The notes: generated by a model not told the origin, from the letters alone. A DNA stretch of 64,000 nt from Solibacillus cecembensis (GCF_001439635.1 NZ_LMBZ01000002.1:129891-193890), one strand, 5' to 3'; positions 28,452 through 36,907 are shown, counted from the stretch's first letter. Numbers and translations are program-made.

Positions 28452-29438
28452 ATGAAAAAAGTATTGAGCGTGTTAAAGAAATTAGCTGTGTTATTTATTG
28501 TAATTATCTTGTTTGGGTTCGTATCGATTTTTATCTATCATAATTATCAGTTAGGCAAGGAAGCAGCACTTATTAAAAGTGAGGGGACCCTTGTTAATGT
28601 AAATAAAAAAAACATTAACGTTTATAATGAAGGAAATGGTAAGGAAACGTATGTATTTATGTCGGGTTCCGGGATTGCTGCGCCTGTTTATGAAATGAAG
28701 GGATTATATAGAAAGTTTTCACAAGAAAATAAAATTGCTGTTGTTGAAAGAGCAGGATATGGCTATAGTGATGTTTCTAACGATGGTCGAGACATTGATA
28801 AAATACTAGAGCAAACTCGAAAAGTACTCATTCAAAGTGGAAATACCCCCCCATATATATTAGTGCCACACTCGTTATCAGGATTGGAAGCAATTTACTG
28901 GGCTCAAAAATACCCAGAAGAAGTGAAAAGCATTATTGCTTTAGATATTGGTTTACTTCATCAATATGTAACACATAAAATGGACCTAGTTGATTCGTTT
29001 GCAGTAAAAGGGATCAATATGTTAACCAAAATCGGTGTTCATCGACTCTTTCCTACTACTACTTATAATCCTGAAGTGATCAAACAAGATTTTTTAACTG
29101 ATCATGAAAAAGAACTCTATAAAGCGCTATCCTTTAAGCAAATATTTAATAATGATATGGAGCAAGAACTTTTAAAGAGTTACGAAAATAGTAAAAAATC
29201 GGTTAACCTACCGATACCAAAAGATACACCTATTTTATTTGTAGATGCTATTGCTAAACAAAATAAAAACTCGAAATATACAAAGCAAAACAGTAAAGAT
29301 TATGAAGAATTTGCAGAACAATTAAATATAGCAGATGTTATAAAAATTGAAGGTACGCACAGCATTTATTTATACGAGCCAGAAGAGATTTATAAGCTGT
29401 CTACCAAATTTATCGAAAAAAATGAAAGGCCTATGTGA
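28452..29438 (+). CDS. Membrane-anchored alpha/beta hydrolase
   Basis: This 328-residue protein has an N-terminal membrane helix (about residues 10-30) and an extracytoplasmic alpha/beta-hydrolase fold. The oxyanion region is MSGSGIAAP, the nucleophile elbow PHSLSG puts the serine at about 141, the acid lies in the LFVDAIA strand and the catalytic His in EGTHSIY. The substrate is unknown; an ester or lipid-linked compound is possible. AAAGGAG precedes the ATG. Its stop overlaps the following response regulator (TGATG), so a hydrolase-regulator-kinase operon is likely. Confidence 0.87.
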   Translation: MKKVLSVLKKLAVLFIVIILFGFVSIFIYHNYQLGKEAALIKSEGTLVNVNKKNINVYNEGNGKETYVFMSGSGIAAPVYEMKGLYRKFSQENKIAVVERAGYGYSDVSNDGRDIDKILEQTRKVLIQSGNTPPYILVPHSLSGLEAIYWAQKYPEEVKSIIALDIGLLHQYVTHKMDLVDSFAVKGINMLTKIGVHRLFPTTTYNPEVIKQDFLTDHEKELYKALSFKQIFNNDMEQELLKSYENSKKSVNLPIPKDTPILFVDAIAKQNKNSKYTKQNSKDYEEFAEQLNIADVIKIEGTHSIYLYEPEEIYKLSTKFIEKNERPM

Positions 29439-30109
29439 TGAAAGAATATAATATTTTAGTTGTTGAAGACGATGTTATGATTGGCGATTTATTGCAAAAG
29501 ATTTTGCAACGCGAAGGGTACCATGTATGTTGGAAATCAGATGGAAAAGAAGTACTGGATATCATTCATAAGATGGATTTAGTCATTATGGATATAATGT
29601 TGCCAGGGGATGATGGCTATCAATTGACCAAGAAAATAAAAAAGCTAGGATTAAATATTCCGATTATTTTCCTATCTGCCCGTAATGATATGGAAAGCAA
29701 ACTACAAGGTTTGACAATTGGAGAGGATTATATGTGTAAGCCTTTCGATCCTAGAGAACTTCTTTTAAGAATGAAGAAAATGCTCGAAAATCAATATGGT
29801 ACATTCACACAAATTAGACATTTATCTATTGATGCTGAGCTTAGAAAGGTGTTTAGCGATAGTCTGCATAATGAAGTTGCCTTTACTGCCATTGAAAGAA
29901 AGATATTTTTCTATTTATATGAAAATAGGGATAGAATTTTGACGAAGGATCATTTCTTTGAATATTTATGGCCCCTTGAAGATCGAAATCAAAATATCGT
30001 GAATGTTCATATGAAAAAAATCAGAGCAAAAATCAATGATAACCCAGGTGAAATAATTCAAAATATATATGGAGAAGGGTATAGATTAAATACCTATATG
30101 AAGAAATGA
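29438..30109 (+). CDS. Response regulator, OmpR family
   Basis: This 223-residue regulator has acid-pocket EDD at 10-12, phosphorylation site D52 (VIMDIMLPGDDG), switch lysine in YMCKPFDP and a C-terminal winged helix (VNVHMKKIRAKI, then IYGEGYRLN). The usual GADDY before the lysine is replaced by GEDYM, a mild departure. The ATG at 29438 overlaps the hydrolase stop; a GTG three nt earlier is an alternative. It pairs with the kinase gene that overlaps its end by 4 nt. Confidence 0.9.
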   Translation: MKEYNILVVEDDVMIGDLLQKILQREGYHVCWKSDGKEVLDIIHKMDLVIMDIMLPGDDGYQLTKKIKKLGLNIPIIFLSARNDMESKLQGLTIGEDYMCKPFDPRELLLRMKKMLENQYGTFTQIRHLSIDAELRKVFSDSLHNEVAFTAIERKIFFYLYENRDRILTKDHFFEYLWPLEDRNQNIVNVHMKKIRAKINDNPGEIIQNIYGEGYRLNTYMKK

Positions 30110-31101
30110 AACTAAAAAAGAAATATCGGTTATTATTACTCTCAGCCATTATTAGTGTGCCGTTGTTATTACTAGCAATTAGTGTTTTTATGTCAATCAT
30201 TTATGACGTTGTTTTTAAAACCAAGAACAAGGGTATACCTTTTCATGAATCTTTTGCTTATCCCACAATGCTAGTCGTATTTTTTCTAGCGCTTTTATTA
30301 TTAGCATTGTTGTTCTCGAAATCGATAAACGCACTCCTAAATAAAATTAATATATTGAATACAACGATTCGCGATTTAGCGAGTGATGAAAAGATTCCAA
30401 GTACATTAGAGGTTACAAATAATGATGAAATAGGTGAACTTATCCGGTCGGTCAATGTATTAATCGAAAGAACAACGTATCAAGAGTTGGAAATGAAGCA
30501 ACAAGCAGAAATACAAAAAGAGCTGCTAAACAAATTAAGGCACGATATTAATACGCCGTTAACAGCTATCAAATTACAATTATTTTATCTAGAAGGCCAA
30601 TATACACTTTCAGAACCGATACTAGATTCGCTCAATAAACAAATTCAATATATTGCTAATTTAACGAATGAATTTAATATACAAAACATAGATACGTTAG
30701 AAAGTTCATATATTTTAAATGATGAAGTTAAACTAAATAATTTAGTAGAAACCATGCTTAAAAAGTGGAGTTATTTGTATAGTATCCAGGATATCGAATT
30801 AATATATCAACCTATAAATAAATGTTTGATATGGACGAGTAATGAGCTTTGGATACAAAGATTATTCGAAAACATTTTTCAAAATACATTGAAGCATGCA
30901 AAAGCTACAAAACTTGAGGTGAGTATTAAAAATAATGTTATTTCTATAAGTGATAATGGTATTGGTTTTGATGTTTACCGTAAACATGAAGGGCTAGGAT
31001 TAAAGATTATTGAGGATATCACAAGAATTCTCAATATAAACTATACTGTACAGTCGAATGAAAATGGGACTATTTATAGAATACAAAAGCATGGTACATG
31101 A
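30106..31101 (+). CDS. Sensor histidine kinase
   Basis: This 331-residue kinase has two membrane helices (about residues 8-30 and 50-70) enclosing a very short external loop of about 20 residues. A HAMP-like segment follows, then HisKA with H146 in LRHDINTPLTAIKLQL and a compact ATPase domain (IFQNTLKHAKAT, SDNGIGFD, GLGLKI). The small external loop suggests sensing within the membrane or of a partner such as the adjacent hydrolase. The ATG overlaps the regulator stop (ATGA). Confidence 0.9.
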   Translation: MKLKKKYRLLLLSAIISVPLLLLAISVFMSIIYDVVFKTKNKGIPFHESFAYPTMLVVFFLALLLLALLFSKSINALLNKINILNTTIRDLASDEKIPSTLEVTNNDEIGELIRSVNVLIERTTYQELEMKQQAEIQKELLNKLRHDINTPLTAIKLQLFYLEGQYTLSEPILDSLNKQIQYIANLTNEFNIQNIDTLESSYILNDEVKLNNLVETMLKKWSYLYSIQDIELIYQPINKCLIWTSNELWIQRLFENIFQNTLKHAKATKLEVSIKNNVISISDNGIGFDVYRKHEGLGLKIIEDITRILNINYTVQSNENGTIYRIQKHGT

Positions 31102-31235
31102 ACAATACACGCACTTTGCTGTGGGAAGGATGGCCATTAAACAATACGAATCGTGCGGAGGACGAAATCATTTTGGAGTCATTCAAAGGAGATTACGAAT
31201 TGGAGTTGTTACGGATCTTACTGCTCATATCATGA
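31098..31235 (+). CDS. Possible 45-residue ORF overlapping the kinase stop
   Basis: The ATG at 31098 overlaps the kinase stop (ATGA) and opens a 45-codon frame (MNNTRTLLWEGWPLNNTN, ending LLRILLLIS) that stops shortly before a terminator. The overlap fits the style of this operon. There is no distinct Shine-Dalgarno sequence, and I recognise no family. It may be a fragment of a lost gene. Confidence 0.3.
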   Translation: MNNTRTLLWEGWPLNNTNRAEDEIILESFKGDYELELLRILLLIS

Positions 31236-31248
31236 CGAAGAATACAAG

Positions 31249-31290
31249 AAGACCTACATTTGGTAAATTTCCAGATGTAGGTCTTTAAAT
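31249..31290 (+). terminator. Terminator of the hydrolase/two-component operon
   Basis: Arms AAGACCTACATTTGG (31249-31263) and CCAGATGTAGGTCTT (31271-31285) pair over 15 bp with one G-U, followed by a T-rich tail. Confidence 0.85.
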
Positions 31291-31346
31291 TTGTCTTTAT
31301 TAAAAAAGCAAATTTATCTTGTTAAAAATAAAATGAAACTTTGCTG

Positions 31347-31375
31347 TTGACATTATACCTAACGGGGTATATTAT
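31347..31375 (+). promoter_or_regulatory. CstR-repressed promoter with operator between -35 and -10
   Basis: Consensus TTGACA (31347-31352) and TATTAT (31370-31375) are 17 bp apart. The spacer holds ATACC-TAACGG-GGTAT (31355-31370), the dyad expected for a CsoR/CstR tetramer. Binding would block polymerase directly, giving autoregulation of cstR. Confidence 0.8.
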
Positions 31376-31422
31376 AAATCGTGTAAGCAAGAGTGATACG
31401 CTTTTAAGAAAGGATGAGGACG

Positions 31423-31683
31423 ATGCAATATGATCCAAAAGTTTCTCATCGCTTAAAAAGAATTGAAGGACAGCTTCGTGGAGTACTTCGTATGATGGAA
31501 GAAGAACAAGATTGTAAGGAAGTCATTACACAGCTTAGTGCCGTTCGTTCCGGAGTTGATCGCACAATCGGTGTTATCGTGACAAACAATTTAATGGATT
31601 GTGTCGTCAATGCTGAAGGTGACGAGGCGCAGCTGAATACAGTCGTCCAACAAGCGATGAATTTAGTAATAAAAAGTCGATAA
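31423..31683 (+). CDS. cstR: Persulfide-sensing repressor CstR (CsoR family)
   Basis: The 86-residue all-helical repressor has C in EEEQDCKEVITQLSAVRSGV and a second C in NNLMDCV. It lacks the histidine that copper-sensing CsoR places before the second cysteine, so it belongs to the CstR (thiol/persulfide) branch, which is released from DNA when the cysteines form di- or trisulfide links. The ATG at 31423 gives the 86-residue length of the family with AAAGGATGAGG upstream. All downstream sulfur-transfer genes and four matching operators support this. Confidence 0.92.
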   Translation: MQYDPKVSHRLKRIEGQLRGVLRMMEEEQDCKEVITQLSAVRSGVDRTIGVIVTNNLMDCVVNAEGDEAQLNTVVQQAMNLVIKSR

Positions 31684-31711
31684 CTTCGGCTATATATTTT
31701 TTAAATTTAAT

Positions 31712-31727
31712 ATACCTATACGGGTAC
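31712..31727 (+). promoter_or_regulatory. CstR operator 2
   Basis: ATACC-TATACG-GGTAC lies directly before the GGAGG box of the DsrE gene, and has the same half-sites as operator 1. Confidence 0.65.
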
Positions 31728-31738
31728 AGGAGGTAAAG

Positions 31739-32215
31739 ATGGAGAAGAAAAGAACAACAATCGTTTTATTTAGTGGAGATTACGATAAAGCGATGGCTGC
31801 GTACATCATTGCGAATGGTGCAGCAGCTTACGATCATGAAGTTACAATCTTCCATACATTTTGGGGAATTAATGCATTGCGTAAACAAGAACCAGTAACA
31901 GTGAAAAAAGGGTTTCTTGAAAAAATGTTTGCCAAAATGATGCCACAAGGTGCGGAGAAATTAGGTTTATCTAAAATGCAAATGTTGGGCATGGGGCATA
32001 AAATGATTAAGCATGTGATGAAAAAGCATAATGCGCTCACATTAACACAGCTTGTTGAGATGGCACAGGAGCAAGACATTAAACTTGTAACCTGTACGAT
32101 GACAATGGATTTACTTGGTCTACAAGAGGAAGAATTAATTGATAATATCGAATATGCAGGGGTTGCCGCGTATTTAGCAGATGCTGAACAAGGCACGGTT
32201 AACTTATTCATTTAG
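31739..32215 (+). CDS. yrkE: DsrE/DsrF-type sulfur carrier protein (YrkE-like)
   Basis: The 158-residue DsrE2-type protein has the strand TIVLFSGDYDKAMAAYIIANGA at its start. A central insertion (KKGFLEKMFAKMMPQG) and the C-terminal TCTMTMDLLGL follow; the cysteine there is the likely persulfide carrier. Such proteins relay sulfane sulfur between rhodaneses and TusA. It matches B. subtilis YrkE in length and neighbourhood. A second, shorter DsrE protein without the insertion lies at 33557. Confidence 0.85.
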   Translation: MEKKRTTIVLFSGDYDKAMAAYIIANGAAAYDHEVTIFHTFWGINALRKQEPVTVKKGFLEKMFAKMMPQGAEKLGLSKMQMLGMGHKMIKHVMKKHNALTLTQLVEMAQEQDIKLVTCTMTMDLLGLQEEELIDNIEYAGVAAYLADAEQGTVNLFI

Positions 32216-32225
32216 GGAGGAAACT

Positions 32226-32567
32226 ATGGAAACACTCATTCTCATCGCAGTAGTTGTCGCATTTCTCGTTTGGAGAATGAAACCAGCAAAAGGAACGAAA
32301 GCCATTTCTACGAGCGAGCTGAAAACCATTTTAAATGACAAAGATAAATTTTTCCTTGATGTGCGTACACCCGCTGAGTTTAAAGGTCGTAACATTAAGC
32401 AATTTAAAAATATGCCAATAGGTTCAGATTTTTCAAAGGTGCCAAAAGATAAGGAAATCGTTGTAATCTGTCAAAGCGGCATGCGCTCAAGTCAAGCATG
32501 TAAACAGTTAAAAAAATTAGGCTATGAAAAAGTAACAAATGTCCGTGGTGGCATGAGCTCTTTTTAA
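32226..32567 (+). CDS. Membrane-anchored rhodanese
   Basis: The 113-residue protein has one N-terminal membrane helix (residues 3-16) and a single rhodanese domain with active-site loop CQSGMRS. It transfers sulfane sulfur from persulfides to acceptors and is probably cytoplasmic-facing. GGGAGGAAA precedes the ATG at 32226; a longer upstream frame runs into the DsrE gene and is rejected. It sits 10 nt after that gene. Confidence 0.87.
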   Translation: METLILIAVVVAFLVWRMKPAKGTKAISTSELKTILNDKDKFFLDVRTPAEFKGRNIKQFKNMPIGSDFSKVPKDKEIVVICQSGMRSSQACKQLKKLGYEKVTNVRGGMSSF

Positions 32568-32580
32568 GGAGGAAACTAGG

Positions 32581-32877
32581 ATGAAATCAATTACAACAAC
32601 AGAACTACAGCAACGTTTAGAAGCTGGTGAACAAATTAATTTAATCGACGTTCGTGAAGTGGGAGAAGTTCAAGAAGGGCATATCCCTGGTATCGTAAAT
32701 ATTCCACTTGGTTTGTTAGAATTCCGCATGCACGAGCTGGATAAAAGTAAAGCGTATGTAATGGTTTGTCGTTCTGGTGGGCGTAGCGGTCAAGCAACAG
32801 AATTTTTAGATGCGCAAGGCTTTGATGTGACGAATATGACAGGCGGTATGCTTGATTGGGCTGGCGAAGTGAATTAA
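32581..32877 (+). CDS. Single-domain rhodanese sulfurtransferase
   Basis: The 98-residue rhodanese has active-site loop CRSGGRS and the family ends LIDVREVGE and NMTGGMLDW. No signal or membrane helix is present. It follows the membrane rhodanese by 13 nt with its own GGAGG box and is closed by a hairpin, so it ends the first CstR transcription unit. Confidence 0.9.
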   Translation: MKSITTTELQQRLEAGEQINLIDVREVGEVQEGHIPGIVNIPLGLLEFRMHELDKSKAYVMVCRSGGRSGQATEFLDAQGFDVTNMTGGMLDWAGEVN

Positions 32878-32892
32878 TTATCTAGCTAAAGA

Positions 32893-32924
32893 TCTCCAGA
32901 TGTTTCGTACATCTGGAGAAAATT
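32893..32924 (+). terminator. Hairpin ending the first CstR unit
   Basis: Arms TCTCCAGATGT (32893-32903) and ACATCTGGAGA (32909-32919) are perfect with a TTCGT loop, followed by AAATTTTAAA, a weak T-tract. Confidence 0.7.
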
Positions 32925-32936
32925 TTAAACAATTTT

Positions 32937-32952
32937 ATACCCCGTGCGGTAC
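32937..32952 (+). promoter_or_regulatory. CstR operator 3
   Basis: ATACC-CCGTGC-GGTAC lies just before the GGAGG box of the TusA-rhodanese gene. Confidence 0.65.
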
Positions 32953-32967
32953 TTAGGAGGAACTAAA

Positions 32968-33528
32968 ATGCCAATTAAAGCAGATGTGCAATTAGATGCA
33001 AAGGGTTTAGCTTGTCCGATGCCAATCGTTCGCACGAAAAAGGCGATGAATGAATTAACAGAAGGTCAGGTTTTAGAAGTGTTAGCAACAGATAAAGGTT
33101 CTAAAGCAGACTTAGTAGCATGGTCGAAAACGGTTGGACATCAATATATCGGGACAACTGAAGATGGTGAAGTGTTAGCCCACTACATTCGTAAAGGCAA
33201 TCCTGAAACGACTGAAGCGGATGAAAAAACATTTGCACAAACGATTTCAAATGAAAGAATCGTTGGGAAAAGCGGCATCGTCCTAGATGTTCGTGAAGCA
33301 GCAGAATATGCATTCGGTCATGTACCAGGTGCTATTTCAATGCCAATGGGTGAACTAGAAGCACGCATGAAGGAACTCGACATGGATCAAGAAATTTATG
33401 TCATTTGCCGTACAGGTACACGTTCGGACATGGCCGCACAAACATTATCAAATGCAGGCTATACAAAAGTATATAACGTGTTACCAGGCATGACTGGCTG
33501 GACAGGTGAATTAGAAACATCGATTTAA
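32968..33528 (+). CDS. yrkF: TusA-rhodanese fusion sulfurtransferase (YrkF-like)
   Basis: This 186-residue fusion has residues 1-75 as a TusA domain (LDAKGLACPMPIVRTKKAM, with the sulfur-carrying C in CPMP) and residues about 95-186 as a rhodanese with loop CRTGTRS. Fusion lets the rhodanese hand its persulfide sulfur to the TusA cysteine. Length and order equal B. subtilis YrkF. The ATG at 32968 follows GGAGG; an upstream frame overlapping the CstR operator is rejected. Confidence 0.92.
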   Translation: MPIKADVQLDAKGLACPMPIVRTKKAMNELTEGQVLEVLATDKGSKADLVAWSKTVGHQYIGTTEDGEVLAHYIRKGNPETTEADEKTFAQTISNERIVGKSGIVLDVREAAEYAFGHVPGAISMPMGELEARMKELDMDQEIYVICRTGTRSDMAAQTLSNAGYTKVYNVLPGMTGWTGELETSI

Positions 33529-33556
33529 AAAAACATTGTTATTGGAGGAAATGATT

Positions 33557-33952
33557 ATGTCAAACAAAGTAGCAATTATCGCATCAAACGGTGGATTATT
33601 CGATGCGTATAAAGTATTTAATATTGCAACAGCAGCTGCTGCAACAGATAAGGAAGTACAAATTTTCTTTACATTTGAAGGATTAAATTTAATTCATAAA
33701 CAAGCAATGCATGCACTTGAAATGCCAGCGGGTAAAGAACATTTTGCACAAGGTTTTGCGGATGCAAATGTTCCAACAATCCCACAGTTGGTTGAAATGG
33801 CACAAGAGTTAGGTGTGAAATTTATCGCATGCCAAATGACAATGGATGTGATGGGCTTAACATCAGCAGATTTCGTTGAGGATATTGAAGTGGGCGGCGC
33901 AGTTACATTCCTTGAATTTGCGAAAGATGCAACACCAACATTAACATTTTAA
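33557..33952 (+). CDS. DsrE/DsrF-like sulfur carrier protein, short form
   Basis: The 131-residue protein has the DsrE fold pattern (KVAIIASNGGLFDAYKVFNIA, then EVQIFFTFEGLN) and the carrier-type cysteine in ACQMTMDVMGL, equivalent to TCTMTMDLLGL of the longer paralogue at 31739. It lacks the paralogue's insertion. The start at 33557 is spaced 8 nt from GGAGG; an in-frame ATG at 33551 is less likely. It follows yrkF by 28 nt. Confidence 0.85.
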   Translation: MSNKVAIIASNGGLFDAYKVFNIATAAAATDKEVQIFFTFEGLNLIHKQAMHALEMPAGKEHFAQGFADANVPTIPQLVEMAQELGVKFIACQMTMDVMGLTSADFVEDIEVGGAVTFLEFAKDATPTLTF

Positions 33953-33958
33953 AAACAT

Positions 33959-33984
33959 GCAGTGAGTAAATTATTTCTCACTGC
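33959..33984. other. Hairpin between the DsrE gene and the dioxygenase gene
   Basis: Perfect arms GCAGTGAG (33959-33966) and CTCACTGC (33977-33984) enclose a 10-nt AT loop. An A-run rather than T-run follows on the plus strand. It may stabilise or partly end the upstream mRNA. Confidence 0.45.
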
Positions 33985-34002
33985 AAAAAAATCTAAAAAA
34001 TA

Positions 34003-34018
34003 ATACCTATGGGGGTAA
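34003..34018 (+). promoter_or_regulatory. CstR operator 4
   Basis: ATACC-TATGGG-GGTAA precedes the dioxygenase gene and overlaps its GGGGG ribosome binding site, so CstR could also hinder this unit. Confidence 0.65.
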
Positions 34019-34024
34019 TTGATT

Positions 34025-35152
34025 ATGACAGTAAATAAATGGACAGCTGCTGATGTAGCGCGTAAAGTAATCGACAATAAAGAATTATTCATTTTAGATG
34101 TGCGTAATGCAGATGCATTTGAAGACTGGAAAATCGATGGACATCAATTTGACTATTTAAATGTACCTTACTTCGATTTATTGGACGGTGTAGAAGAAAT
34201 TTTGCTTAAAATTCCTACAAACAAAGAAGTTTTAGTTGTCTGTGCGAAGGAAGGTTCTTCTATTATGATTGCTGAAATGCTATCCGATGCTGGACGTGAA
34301 GTGGCGTATTTAGCAGGTGGTATGAAATCTTGGTCGATGTACCTGGAGCCGATTAAAGTAGGGGATCTCCACAACGGAGGGGAACTATACCAATTCGTAC
34401 GCTTAGGGAAAGGCTGTCTTTCTTACATGGTTATTTCTAAAGGGGAAGCGGCATTAATCGACGCAGTACGTTTCACAGAAGTATTTACGAAATTTGCGGA
34501 AGAGAAAAACGTGAAAATTACCCATGTATTTGATACACATTTACACGCTGATCATATTTCTGGTGGTCGTCACATTGCAGCGGCAACGGGTGCAACGTAT
34601 TATTTACCTGAAAAAGACGCAGAAGAAGTCGTATTTGACTATACAAAATTAGAAGACGGGTTAACTGTACAGATCGGTGCTTCAAAAATTGATGTAGGTG
34701 CACTTTATTCACCAGGTCACACAATTGGTTCGACATCATTTATTGTCGATCACAAGTATTTATTAACAGGTGATATTTTATTTATCGATTCAATCGGTCG
34801 TCCAGACTTAGCGGGCTTAGCAGAGGACTGGGTTGGTGATTTACGTGAAACATTATATACACGTTACCGTACATTGGCAGAAGATTTAATTGTATTGCCT
34901 GCGCACTTTATGATTATTGAAGAGTTAAATGAAGACGGAACCGTATCGAAACGTTTAGGCGATTTATTTGCAGAAAATCATGGTTTAAATGTGGAGGACG
35001 AGGCGAAATTCCGTTCAATGGTTACGGATAATTTACCGCCACAACCAAATGCGTATCAAGAAATTCGTCATGTCAATATGGGTAAAATTACTCCATCTGA
35101 TGAAGAGCAAACAGAGATGGAAATTGGACCTAATCGTTGCGCAGTGCGTTAA
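34025..35152 (+). CDS. yrkH: Rhodanese/metallo-beta-lactamase fusion, persulfide dioxygenase candidate (YrkH-like)
   Basis: The 375-residue protein has an N-terminal rhodanese domain (about 1-110, active-site position C in VVCAKEGSS) and a metallo-beta-lactamase domain with the metal motif [11 protein letters not shown]. The later ligands lie in [15 protein letters not shown] and LPAHFM, as in ETHE1-type persulfide dioxygenases that oxidise glutathione or CoA persulfide to sulfite. Domain order is rhodanese first, unlike staphylococcal CstB. The ATG at 34025 fits the GGGGG box. Confidence 0.88.
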   Translation: MTVNKWTAADVARKVIDNKELFILDVRNADAFEDWKIDGHQFDYLNVPYFDLLDGVEEILLKIPTNKEVLVVCAKEGSSIMIAEMLSDAGREVAYLAGGMKSWSMYLEPIKVGDLHNGGELYQFVRLGKGCLSYMVISKGEAALIDAVRFTEVFTKFAEEKNVKITHVFDTHLHADHISGGRHIAAATGATYYLPEKDAEEVVFDYTKLEDGLTVQIGASKIDVGALYSPGHTIGSTSFIVDHKYLLTGDILFIDSIGRPDLAGLAEDWVGDLRETLYTRYRTLAEDLIVLPAHFMIIEELNEDGTVSKRLGDLFAENHGLNVEDEAKFRSMVTDNLPPQPNAYQEIRHVNMGKITPSDEEQTEMEIGPNRCAVR

Positions 35153-35283
35153 CGACTTGATCCAATCATAAATTGAAATGTTACACCTATGCATGTCTTA
35201 CGCTCAAGAGACACGCGACCGTCATACACGGAATTTTAGAAAAACGCTTACAAAAACAAACAAAACGAAAAGAGGAATTTACT

Positions 35284-35511
35284 ATGAATATTACACAAAC
35301 TTTAGACGCAAAAGGATTTGCTTGTCCAATGCCAATCGTACGTACAAAAAAGGCAATCGATACATTGAACTCAGGTGAAATTTTAGAGGTTTTAGTAACG
35401 GATAAAGGGGCAATTAATGACTTTGCTGCCTGGTCAAAAGCAGGTAACCACACGATTTTAGAACAAAAAGAAGAAGATGGAGTCATTTACTTCTACATTC
35501 AAAAAGCATAG
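35284..35511 (+). CDS. yrkI: TusA family sulfur carrier (YrkI-like)
   Basis: The 75-residue TusA fold has LDAKGFACPMPIVRTKKAI, nearly identical to the TusA half of the fusion at 32968; the cysteine of CPMP carries sulfur. The ATG at 35284 is preceded by AAGAGGAA. Longer frames starting near 35173 lack family similarity. It stands 131 bp after the dioxygenase gene; that interval shows no clear operator. Confidence 0.9.
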   Translation: MNITQTLDAKGFACPMPIVRTKKAIDTLNSGEILEVLVTDKGAINDFAAWSKAGNHTILEQKEEDGVIYFYIQKA

Positions 35512-35519
35512 AAAAGAAT

Positions 35520-35550
35520 AGCGGGTAGCTCAATCTACTCGCTATTTTTT
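35520..35550 (+). terminator. Terminator between yrkI and the exporter gene
   Basis: AGCGGGTAG (35520-35528) pairs with CTACTCGCT (35535-35543) with one G-U, followed by T6. It may give partial readthrough, since the exporter gene follows closely. Confidence 0.75.
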
Positions 35551-35570
35551 AATAGAAAGAAGGAAAGTGT

Positions 35571-36356
35571 ATGGATTTCTCCATTACGTATTTATTAGTT
35601 ATTTTCGCCATCGGTTTTGTTGGTTCATTTGTATCAGGGATGTTAGGTGTTGGGGGTTCCATTATTAAATACCCGATGCTGTTATACATTCCACCGTTTT
35701 TCGGGCTTGCGACATTTACTGCCCATGAAGTATCAGGAATTAGCGCGGTGCAAGTGCTTTTCGCATCGATGGCAGGCGTATGGGCTTACCGTAAAGGCGG
35801 CTTATTAAATAAACAGTTAATCATTTATATGGGTGGTGCCATTTTAGTTGGTAGTTTCATTGGTAGTTATGGTTCAGGGTTTTTATCGGAAGAAGCAGTA
35901 AATATCGTCTATGGTACGCTTGCTTTAATCGCGGCTGTCATGATGTTTATACCAAAAAAACAATTGGATGATCAACCGTTACATGAAGTGACGTTTAATA
36001 AACCACTCGCAGCAATTTTAGCGCTCATTGTAGGTATGGGTTCCGGAATTGTCGGAGCAGCGGGCGGATTTTTACTTGTACCCATTATGCTCACTGTATT
36101 AAAAATTCCAACGCGTATGACAATTGCCACAAGTTTAGCTGTCACATTTATTTCATCCATTGGTAGTAGTGTAGGGAAGTTGATGACAGGGCAAGTCGAG
36201 TATTGGCCAGCATTTATTATGATTATTGCCAGTGTTTTAGCCGCTCCACTCGGTGCAAAAATGGGGAAAACGATTAATACAAAAGTGCTGCAAATCTTAT
36301 TAGCGCTCCTAATAGCCGCAACAGCGATTAAAATTTGGGTAGATATTCTTCTATAA
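35571..36356 (+). CDS. yrkJ: TauE/SafE-type sulfite or thiosulfate exporter (YrkJ-like)
   Basis: This 261-residue membrane protein has about eight helices in two homologous halves. Each half begins with the TauE glycine-rich motif (GSFVSGMLGVGGSIIKYPML, and GMGSGIVGAAGGFLLVPIML). It probably exports sulfite or a related sulfur anion made by the dioxygenase. AGAAGGAAAG precedes the ATG. It is the last gene of the persulfide module. Confidence 0.9.
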   Translation: MDFSITYLLVIFAIGFVGSFVSGMLGVGGSIIKYPMLLYIPPFFGLATFTAHEVSGISAVQVLFASMAGVWAYRKGGLLNKQLIIYMGGAILVGSFIGSYGSGFLSEEAVNIVYGTLALIAAVMMFIPKKQLDDQPLHEVTFNKPLAAILALIVGMGSGIVGAAGGFLLVPIMLTVLKIPTRMTIATSLAVTFISSIGSSVGKLMTGQVEYWPAFIMIIASVLAAPLGAKMGKTINTKVLQILLALLIAATAIKIWVDILL

Positions 36357-36358
36357 AA

Positions 36359-36386
36359 AATGAGTTGTCCTAGCTCATTTTACTTA
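36359..36386 (+). terminator. Hairpin after yrkJ
   Basis: AAATGAG pairs with CTCATTT around a 9-nt loop; the tail is short. It is a modest terminator. Confidence 0.5.
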
Positions 36387-36457
36387 GGTATCAAGTCACT
36401 TTCCTAGTAATTCCATATTTGATATGATAGCCCTAGAATAGATAGGGGGCAACGAGT

Positions 36458-36907
36458 TTGAAACAATATATGGAACGCGCGGTGCAATTAGCCATCGCAA
36501 ATGTGCAAGAAGGCGGTCAACCGTTTGGCGCAGTGCTTGTAAAGGATGATCAAATTATTGCGGAAGGTGTAAATGAGCTTCATGTTGTCCATGATGTAAG
36601 TGGACATGCTGAATTATTAGCGATACGCCGCGCCCAACAGCAATTACAAACAAACGATTTATCTGGATTTACGATGTATGCGAGTGGTGAACCGTGTGCG
36701 ATGTGCTTAAGCGCGATGTATTTTGCAAATATAAAGGATATTTATTATGCCGAATCTGTAGAGCAAGCCGAAAAAGTCGGACTCGATAAATCCAAATTTA
36801 TTTACAATGAATTAAAAAAGGACCGAGCTGAACGCACCGTTTCAATTCAACAAATGCCATTAAATAACGAACAACAAAGCCCAATGAAAGTATGGGAAAT
36901 TAAATAA
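36458..36907 (+). CDS. Nucleoside/guanine deaminase, CDA family (GuaD-like)
   Basis: The 149-residue zinc deaminase shows HAE in SGHAELLAI and PCAMC in EPCAMCLSAMYFA, the zinc ligands and proton shuttle of the family. The C-terminal tail and length resemble B. subtilis GuaD (guanine to xanthine), though other bases are possible. It uses TTG as the start: AGGGGGC lies 9 nt before it, while the next ATG (36470) is too far from the box and would cut the first helix. Confidence 0.85.
   Translation: MKQYMERAVQLAIANVQEGGQPFGAVLVKDDQIIAEGVNELHVVHDVSGHAELLAIRRAQQQLQTNDLSGFTMYASGEPCAMCLSAMYFANIKDIYYAESVEQAEKVGLDKSKFIYNELKKDRAERTVSIQQMPLNNEQQSPMKVWEIK

Noticed and set aside
31058..31288. 76-residue ORF overlapping the kinase gene end
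   Set aside because: It is a different frame over the kinase C-terminus and the terminator, with no ribosome binding site.
35173..35511. 112-residue version of TusA with an N-terminal extension
   Set aside because: The added residues are not family-like and the internal ATG at 35284 has a proper ribosome binding site.
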